Part shown: positions 57,302-64,000 of the stretch, one piece after another
How the letters are laid out: every line of letters begins with the position of its first letter
How positions within the stretch are numbered: position 1 is the stretch's first letter
Assembly (NCBI GenBank): GCA_021495925.1
Contig: JAKEKT010000023.1
Location: 62,001-126,000 of the forward strand
From: Diplodia intermedia
Lineage: Eukaryota > Ascomycota > Dothideomycetes > Botryosphaeriales > Botryosphaeriaceae
DNA: 64,000 nucleotides
Direction of reading: 5' to 3'
Translations under genes and position numbers: made by a program
Notes under the pieces: generated by a model
Database searches by the model: none
Told to the model about the DNA's origin: nothing
What the model saw: the letters and a program-made list of their open reading frames with translations, nothing else

Positions 57302-58932
57302 TCACAGAGCCATGATGATCAGAGCAGTGAGGCCGCCCAGCGCCATGATGACCTCTGAGCCTTGGCATCCAGCGGAGGCTGGTGCACTGGACCGCTTCGC
57401 GTGGGTAAAGGGTGCCACCATCTTGTGGTTCTCCTTGACTTCAGCTGCGTAAGCATGCGAAGACGCTTCAGCATGGGGAATGTCAACAGCTGCATGAGAA
57501 CCATCCATTTCCGTGCCGTTCCAGTGGCCGGGGCCGCTTGGATATAACGTAGCGTGCGCAGAAGCGACAACAGTAGTTTGAACGGCACTGGTCAGGGTGC
57601 TCGTGCCCGTTGTTCGGAGTGACTCAGGGCAGTTGGTGACGCCAGACGGGCAACCAGTGATCGTCGTGGTCTGTGTATACCAGACAGTTGAGGTTGAGCG
57701 GACGGTAGTCGTCGCCTTGGTTGTCGAGTCACTCGCAGCGGCTTCCGCCAAGATGCTGACAGCAGTCGAACTTGGAGGTTGGGCGGTAGCCTTGCTGCTA
57801 CTATGTCCAGAAGTGACGGTGTAGTAAATGGTAGATCCCGGGACCGTGGACGTAACCGTGACACAATCCGCCGATTCGCTGACCGACTGCTCGCTTCTAG
57901 TCGTCGTAGGGCCACCACTACCATTGGATTCCGCGCTTACGTCGGTACCAGAGTCGCTGCCGTCGTCTGTCGGAACAACAGCAGACGCAGAAGGTGAAGC
58001 AGTAGCGGTAATTGACGAATTGCTGAAAGGCGCAGACGAGCTGAGCAAAGTCGCAGCTGGCGTATACCCTGGCTCGTTGCTCGCCGTGGCTTCTGAGTGG
58101 ACAGTCTTAGACGTCTCAGAGATTGAGTAAGAGGGAGACGTCTCGACGGATAAGGAAGCGGTCTCAACAGGAGCGGGGTCTTCAGAGGTGGACTCAGGCT
58201 TGGCAGCAGAGGAGGAGTACTCGGAGGTGACCGTCGGATCAGCAGAAGCGGAGTACACGGAAGTGGCCTCGGTTTCCTTAGAGACGGATGCCTCGGATAC
58301 AGGCTCCGCCTCAGCAGAGGAAGTAGCAGTCGCGAGGGTCGAAGAAGGCTCGCTGGAAGTGAGGACAGGAACTTTGGTGGAAGAGGCCACGTAGTTGACG
58401 GTCGTTGCCTCACCGTCCATCAGGGACTTCAAGGTAGCCAAGCCGCCATAGGGAGCCTCCCAGGAGAAGAACATCTGACCGTTCCTACATGAGCGTGTTA
58501 GCGAAAAGCTTGGTTGGACAAAGTGAAGTGAGGCATCTACCAGATGTGCGCGCAATGGGAGGCATCAACCTGCGTGACCTTGACCTGCAGGTGACCGGTG
58601 GTGGCGCCGCCAATCTCCTGGCCAGCGCCCACGCTCATGTCGAGTAGACCGTCGGTGCGGGTGCACTGGTCCATGGCCAGGAGGTACTTGCAGCCCTTGG
58701 AGCCGCAGACATTGAAGCAGGCGCCGCAGGTGGACTTGTCAATGGCGCAGTAGGAAGTGATGCTGTTGAGATCGAGGCTGTCGTAGCTCATCTCGCACCA
58801 CGGAGGGTTGTACTTGGCTCTGCCGTCGGAAAGCGAAGGGTAGTCGTGCAGCGTGGCATCGGTCTCGAAGTTGAGTTGGGCCAGAGCAGTGCCGGCGCCG
58901 GCCAGCAGGAGCAGACTGCGGAAGGAAGGCAT
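57302..58932 (-). CDS. GPI-anchored Ser/Thr-rich protein with double-psi beta-barrel-like domain
   Basis: Probable cell-wall or surface protein. Exons on the minus strand are 58932-58541 and 58484-57302, giving 524 aa. The N-terminus is a signal peptide (MPSFRSLLLLAGAGTALAQ). Residues 20-150 form a Cys-rich domain with ITSYCAIDKSTCGACFNVCG, LAMDQCTRTDGLLDMS and KVTQVDASHCAHIWNGQMFFSWE, reminiscent of RlpA/expansin-like double-psi barrels. A long Ser/Thr/Ala/Glu-rich stalk (about 165-440) contains Asn-x-Ser/Thr sites and ends with GCQGSEVIMALGGLTALIIMAL, a typical GPI signal. The intron (56 nt) splits the HIW codon; reading through it stops at once. Role unknown. Confidence 0.85.
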
Positions 58933-59825
58933 GATCAGGAGTGTCAAGTGAGGGAGCGTTCCTGGAACTCGGAAATTGAAGGCAGTGAATGAAAGGAAGA
59001 GGACAATTGGGTGCCAGCCTCTGTTGAGGAAGTGGGTGCGCTGCTTGCAGCGGGCGGTGGTTGGAAAGGAACGGCTAGAAGCACTGGGCTTCTCATCAAG
59101 GAGTGACAGCAACGTCAACAACGTCAGGGACACTTGACGCGCGGTGGAAGGAGCCAGGAACGGTTGCGGATGTCAGCAAAGGAAAGAGCAGTCTAGTTAT
59201 AGCAGCGGGGCTGCGACCGTGGTAGGCACTCCACGTGGAGCCCGCCCCCCGGCAGGCCCAACGCCGTGCTCTGCAAACCCATCACCTCGCAGCACATTGG
59301 CGAGCCAACCGGCATCGAGGCGGGTGGTGGTGTTGGCCGCCGAGTGGGGGCCTGTAGGGCGGATGCAGGCACGGCGGTGCTGTGCCGCCCAGGCGCTTGC
59401 AGACCAGCGCTCCGCTCGCTCAGCTTATCCGACGGCCCAGCCAGTAAATCCCGCCCGCTGCCGTCCAGCCGCCCGCCCAGCTGCAAGGTACCATCTCAGC
59501 CCGCCGCCAACGCCCGCCCCGACTGGCCCGCTGAAGAAGCGACCCATGCAAACCGCCCCTCAGTGGCGAGTCCAACGCCGCTTGCGCCGCACTCACCCAC
59601 TCACCCACTGCCACCCCGGCCCACGCCCTCCTGAAAACCCTGCCAACAAGCCGGCATCCTTGGCCAGCCCGCTTTGCGCATGACGGCGCGATTCCTCGTT
59701 GGTGGCTTGACAGACCATTTCTAGCGTCACTGGCAAGAACGTGGCCCAACGACCAGCACGGAGGAAAATCCTTTCTATTGTCTCATAATAGAACGGCCTG
59801 GCCATGAGGGAAACGCATCCTGCAT
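58933..59825. other. Intergenic region
   Basis: 5' flank of the GPI protein gene and 3' flank of the nitronate monooxygenase gene. GC-rich chance frames only. Confidence 0.5.
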
Positions 59826-61157
59826 CTATAGCTTGCTCTTGCCAACCCCCCAGACCTCGGCGGTCGGATTGCGCTCACTCTGCGCCGGCTTGCCCTCTCG
59901 CCCAGACTGCTGTACCTGGGCCGGCTCCCTTGGCACCTGGCCCTCTGCCACATACAGCGATGACGCCTTGCTGATCGTGTCAACAGCCTCGCGCTCAATG
60001 CGGCCGACCAGCTCAGCACAGCTGGGGATGTCGTGGATCAGCCCAATAACTTGGCCCGCCGTCCAGACCTGCAAGAAAAGTAAAAACGAGATTAGCATCT
60101 GCGACAAGAAGAGGGGCGCCGAGCACGCATGAGCTGCACGCAAGAGCTGGGCTAGAACTTACTCCGAAATCCTTGTCGCCGTTGAGGAAGACCTGCCTAC
60201 CCCGCTTGCCCGAGACATACGGGCCAATCTCCTCGAACTTGCCCTCCTTGCTTTCCTTCTCGATCTTGACGGCCTCGTTCGCGACCTGGTTCTTGAACAG
60301 GCGCGTGGTGTTCTTCCATCGCCTCATCACCAGCTGAGTATCCGTCTCCTGCGCATTCACGATGGCCTCCTTGATGTTGTTGTGGATTGGCGCCTCGATG
60401 GTGCACATGAAGCGGGTGCCCATGTTAATGCCTTCAGCCCCCAGCGCCAGCGCGGCCGCCAGGCCCTGGCCGTCCGCGAAGCCACCGGATGCGATGAACG
60501 GCACCTTGAGCGACTGGCGGGCGCGGCTGAGCAGGATGAAGTTGGTGATGTCGGACTCGCCGACGTGGCCGGCGCACTCGAAGCCATCGATGCTGAGGAA
60601 GTCGACGCCCAGGCGGATGGCTGCCTGCGCATGGCGGATGGTGGTGCACTTGTGCAGAATGGTCACGCCCGCCGCCTTCAGCTGCTTGATCACCGGGCCC
60701 GGCGAGTTGCCCGCCGTCTCAACAATGTTGATGCCCTCCTCGATGATGACGCGCGCGTACGCGCCGTAATCCGGCGGCACCAGCGCCGGCAGCAGCGTCA
60801 GGTTCACGCCGAACGGGTTCTTCGTCATGGTCCGGCATCGCCGGATCTCCTTGCGCAGGTCTTCGGGCGTCGGTTGCGTGAGCGCGGTCAACTGTGTTCG
60901 GTCGCACAACTCGTCAGCTGCGGCTTTCAACTTGAAACAACTTCGCTCGGCTTCTCCGCAAGCTGGAAGAGGGAGCGCATACGATTCCGAGGCCGCCGGC
61001 GTTGCTGACGGCGCTGGCCAGCTCTGCGTATCCGACCCACTGCATTCCACCCTGCACCACGGGCACTGCTGGCTGTCAGCCTCGATCGCATGGCTCACGG
61101 ACACCCGAACGCACCCTTGATCCCCAGCTTGCGCGTGAGAGCGGTGTTGAAAGGCAT
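59826..61157 (-). CDS. Nitronate monooxygenase family (2-nitropropane dioxygenase-like)
   Basis: FMN enzyme of the family that oxidises alkyl nitronates. Exons on the minus strand are 61157-61115, 61065-60983, 60891-60163 and 60068-59826, giving 365 aa. The reading MPFNTALTRKLGIKVPVVQGGMQWVGYAELASAV then GGLGILTALTQPTPEDLRKEI spans the first three exons. The QGGM, GFECAGHVG and ASGGFADGQGLAAALALGAEGINMGTRFM motifs bind flavin and substrate. The GFECAGHVG segment has Cys-Ala where many NMO proteins read Ala-Gly or Gly-Gly. The last exon gives VWTAGQVIGLIHDIPSCAELV and an Arg/Lys/Gln-rich tail. The first introns are short (49 and 91 nt), with CTGAC branch sites. Reading unspliced from 61104 would give a false N-terminus. 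Confidence 0.9.
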
Positions 61158-61783
61158 CCTGGCAGCTGCGCGTCTACGTCCGTAAGGAGGAGGAGCTGTC
61201 TGCTTCTAAACAAAGGCAAAGAGTCGCGTCGGCGGGATCGAGAAGCGCTTCGACTAAGGCGGGGTGGAGAAGGCGGCGAGGGGCGTAAGGGAAATCTAAG
61301 AACGATCTAAAATCCACAAGAAAGATGTAGGCAGCAGGTGATTAGTCTACATGGTGTCGCATCCGAGGGAGAACAGGTGTAGGGCTATCGTTCCCCACAA
61401 GCGGAGGAACCGAGCGACAGCCGAGGCCGCTGCTCTTTCTGGGGTTCCCGCACGCGCCCCCTTCACATGCGCCGCCCAATGACTCGCGCCGGACGACCCA
61501 CCACCGCCATCAACTGCGCGGGGACGGAGGACAATTGCGTCGTACGAGCCGGAGTCGACGACGCAGGCGTGATCCTAGCCGGGGCAAGTCTGCCGTGAAC
61601 GATACAAAAAAGTCACCATCTGATCACCATTTCCAGGGTCTTGAAAGAGCAACACTGCATCATTACTACGGACGTAGACAAGCAAGCTAGACCACGAAAT
61701 GACGAATCCTAGCTAGAACGCTAGAAACACCCGGTATTCCGTTTTCTCCCTCTTCGCGGGACAAACACCGCCATCTTCCACTC
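61158..61783. other. Intergenic region
   Basis: Promoter of the nitronate monooxygenase and 3' end of the FAD oxidoreductase gene. No gene recognised. Confidence 0.55.
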
Positions 61784-63199
61784 CTATTCGGCCATACCGT
61801 ACGGATTGCTCCCGCGCTCCACCACGCCTTTCGCCTTGCCCACCCTGTAGTCCCTCCCCTTCAACAAATACACAAGCGCGCTCGGAATCCGACAGTTGAA
61901 CAAGGTCCCCACGCCACCCCACTTCGAGCACGGCAAGAGAAGCGCGCCGTCGGGGTTGGGCGAAAAGTGCCTGTCGACCAGCTCCTCCAGGCGGTCCTGC
62001 AAGCCGGTGCCCTCGCCGGCGGGCGGGTACTGCAGGCGCAGCTCGTGGGCGAGCAGGTCGTTGCGCAGGTTGTGCAGCAGCACGGGCACGGCGTCGTACA
62101 CGTCGGCGGTGCGCTTCCTGCTATACGCGGCGCAGTCGCCGACGGCGTAGACGCGCGGGCCGGCCTGCTCCGCCCGCAGCGTCGACGGGTGCGTCTCGAC
62201 GTGGCCCGCGGCGTCGACCAGCGCCGCCGGCAGGAAGGACGTGTTCGGCCTGACCCCCGTGCACGCCACGAACAGGTCCGCCGCCATGGTGGTTTCGTTG
62301 CTCAGGTGGCAGCACGCCATCCTCTGCCCCGTCGCCCCCGCCGCTGCAGCTGCCTCCGTCGCCGCGACCATCCGGACGTTGTGCAGCACGTGCACGTTGT
62401 TGCGCCGCAGCTTCGCCTCCGCTTCGAGGCCGAACTTGGGTGCCAGCTTCGGCAGCAGCCGGTCGTGCCCGGAGATCAGTGTGATGGCCTTGGGCTTGCG
62501 TGCGGGCAGGTCAACTGCTTTTTTGCGGAGCCCCAGGAGGGCGAGCATGGGCTTGGGCGGCGTGCCGTTGAAGTAGGCGGCGAGCTGGCCGGCCGTTTCG
62601 ACGCCCGAGGCTCCGCCGCCGACGATGACGATGCTGTTGGCGTTGCGGAGGCGCTTGTGGAAGTCTTTCAGTGCGGCTATGGTGTTTTCGTGGGCACCAT
62701 GAAGGGAGAGGAGCGGCGAGTCTGTGGAGCTCCCGGTCGCGAGTATCAAAGCATGGTATATTAGAGTCTTTGTGCGGCTGTCCTTGGCCTTCGTTGTAAT
62801 CTTCTCGGTGGCCGTACTGACAGTTGGCTGGTGATATCCCGTCTCCTCCATATTTGGCTTGACTGGAAGTGTAATGCTCACTTTCCTTTGAGCCGTGTCG
62901 ATGAGTTCAGCCGTTCCTTGGACGAAGAAGAATTCCTCTGGCGAGTAATTCTCGAACCCCTTGATGACTGGCGAGAACATCCGGTCGAATGGAATTAACT
63001 CCGCCGATACCAACGCCCGAGGAGCGGCGATATTCCAGTAGAGGTGACTAGACGGTGATACCAATACGACTCGGTACTTCGGTGCCCCATCGAACGTTTG
63101 AAGGTATGGAAAGACATTTCTGAGAAGATTATGGGCAACCGAAAGACCAGCGAACGACGCACCTAGGACCACGATGTCGAGCGTGTCCTGATGAACCAT
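61784..63199 (-). CDS. AIF-like FAD/NAD(P)H oxidoreductase (AIFM2/FSP1-like)
   Basis: Two-Rossmann oxidoreductase of the AIFM2/AMID group, probably reducing quinones with NAD(P)H. Single exon, 471 aa from the ATG at 63199 (MVHQDTLDIVVLGASFAGLS). The FAD-binding site is GASFAG (13-18); the NAD-binding motif is IVIVGGGASGVETAGQLA; the second FAD segment is VYAVGDCAAYSRKRT. PLLSLHGAHENTI and LLPKLAPKFG also fit the family. There is no Gly after Met, so no FSP1-like myristoylation. The frame is open 21 codons upstream to an ATG at 63262, which would add a hydrophobic MLLVLLFLSPFLLG. The shorter start is preferred because the Rossmann strand begins 8 residues in. Confidence 0.88.
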   Translation of the reverse strand: MVHQDTLDIVVLGASFAGLSVAHNLLRNVFPYLQTFDGAPKYRVVLVSPSSHLYWNIAAPRALVSAELIPFDRMFSPVIKGFENYSPEEFFFVQGTAELIDTAQRKVSITLPVKPNMEETGYHQPTVSTATEKITTKAKDSRTKTLIYHALILATGSSTDSPLLSLHGAHENTIAALKDFHKRLRNANSIVIVGGGASGVETAGQLAAYFNGTPPKPMLALLGLRKKAVDLPARKPKAITLISGHDRLLPKLAPKFGLEAEAKLRRNNVHVLHNVRMVAATEAAAAAGATGQRMACCHLSNETTMAADLFVACTGVRPNTSFLPAALVDAAGHVETHPSTLRAEQAGPRVYAVGDCAAYSRKRTADVYDAVPVLLHNLRNDLLAHELRLQYPPAGEGTGLQDRLEELVDRHFSPNPDGALLLPCSKWGGVGTLFNCRIPSALVYLLKGRDYRVGKAKGVVERGSNPYGMAE

Positions 63200-64000
63200 G
63201 TCTGCAACTTGCGGATGACTGCCAAGTAAAAAAGGGGAAAGAAAAAGAAGAACAAGCAGCACGAGGCTTGTCTTGCGAAACCGACTCAGTGCATGCTTTC
63301 TGAGACTTATGTGGAGACAAGGACAACGAAACTCGCTATAAAAGGCAGTATCGAGGCCGCATTAGTCTATCGCCGTGAGCGTTTTGTGAGATGGTGCGCG
63401 ACCAGTGATGATTATGTAGGAAGAATCATGGCTGGGAGAAAGTGAAACAAAGGATATTATACGAATGCAGCTGGAAGAGGCCATTGTTTTTAGCCAAGCT
63501 ACGAAAATGACAAGAAGCTGGCTTGGCGGCTGATTATGCAGGCTCGCGAATGTCAATGAAAGCATGCAAAGCGCACGATTGGAAGCGAGGATATATTGGG
63601 AAAATTTCTGCGCATAAAGAGTACGAAGTGGCCGCCACGGCGTGCCGCTGTCATCTACTGTCGTGAAACCGTGCTCCACACTAAGCCTTGCTCGAGCTGA
63701 TGACTCCGTTACACAGGAAAAAGAAAGAAGAGCTGACACACGGAGCGAACACACATTCAAAAGGCATCCTTGATAAATAAGGCGGAGTCTGGTGAGCACA
63801 ACCGAACAATAAAAAGAAGAGAGAAGATTGAAGAAGGATTGTGCAGGGGTGTGAGAGTGGCGATTATTGTTCCTCGAAGGGCACAACTGAACTGGAGCTG
63901 TATCAACTGAGAACAGAATCTATGGCGGCCGCTTGGGCTGACGATTTATCAAGCGACTGAGGTTAAAATTCCTTCGCCTTTCTATGTACCAAGTCAGCTG
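63200..64000. other. Promoter side of the FAD oxidoreductase gene and right window edge
   Basis: No recognised gene. The minus frame 63362-63886 (174 codons) shows no domain and is probably chance. A CTATAAAAGG word at about 63336 is on the plus strand and faces away from the oxidoreductase gene. Confidence 0.5.

Noticed and set aside
61066..61104. Start of the nitronate monooxygenase at 61104
   Set aside because: This ATG lies in intron 1; splicing instead yields the conserved QGGM N-terminus.

Overview
The window is nuclear DNA of a filamentous ascomycete (Pezizomycotina; a dothideomycete is my best guess, as an inference only). The evidence is short GT-AG introns of 49-164 nt, often with CTAAC/CTGAC-like branch sites, plus fungal families such as RTT109, LCL2, DUF3405 and a Hap4-motif bZIP. 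No bacterial operons, CRISPR arrays or rRNA genes were seen, and I found no convincing tRNA. Twenty protein genes can be supported. For most of the multi-exon ones I worked out the splice joins by hand by checking that reading frame and family motifs continue across each junction.

Left block (1-14.7 kb): a class II eIF4E (+), a Ulp2/SENP6-type SUMO protease (+), a gamma-glutamylcyclotransferase-like gene (-) divergent from a PQ-loop membrane protein (+), the small secreted protein LCL2 (-) divergent from NOP10 (+), then NOB1 (-). NOP10, NOB1 and eIF4E concern ribosome maturation or translation.

Middle (14.7-26.6 kb): an almost 12-kb stretch with no gene I can name. It holds one patch of coding-like but interrupted sequence (about 16.4-18.3 kb) and an AT-richer block (about 24.4-26.0 kb).

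Right block (26.6-64 kb): a bZIP factor with the HapX/Yap5-type Hap4 motif and two cysteine clusters (-), a Myb/SANT-like protein (-), a large coiled-coil protein (-), SDHC (-) divergent from a WDR89-like protein (+), a DUF3405 type II membrane protein (-), mitoribosomal mL57 (-) divergent at 200 bp from RTT109 (+), an unusual ATP-dependent DNA ligase with a very long tail (-) divergent from a DUF1295 membrane protein (+), a GPI-anchored double-psi-barrel protein (-), a nitronate monooxygenase (-) and an AIFM2/FSP1-like FAD oxidoreductase (-).

The genes look like a normal housekeeping gene array. I see no biosynthetic cluster and no proven mobile element. The points most worth a second look are the non-Lig4-type ligase and its tail, the bZIP iron-regulator candidate, the split and expanded catalytic domain of the SUMO protease, a GC-AG intron in the WDR89 gene, and the gene desert.
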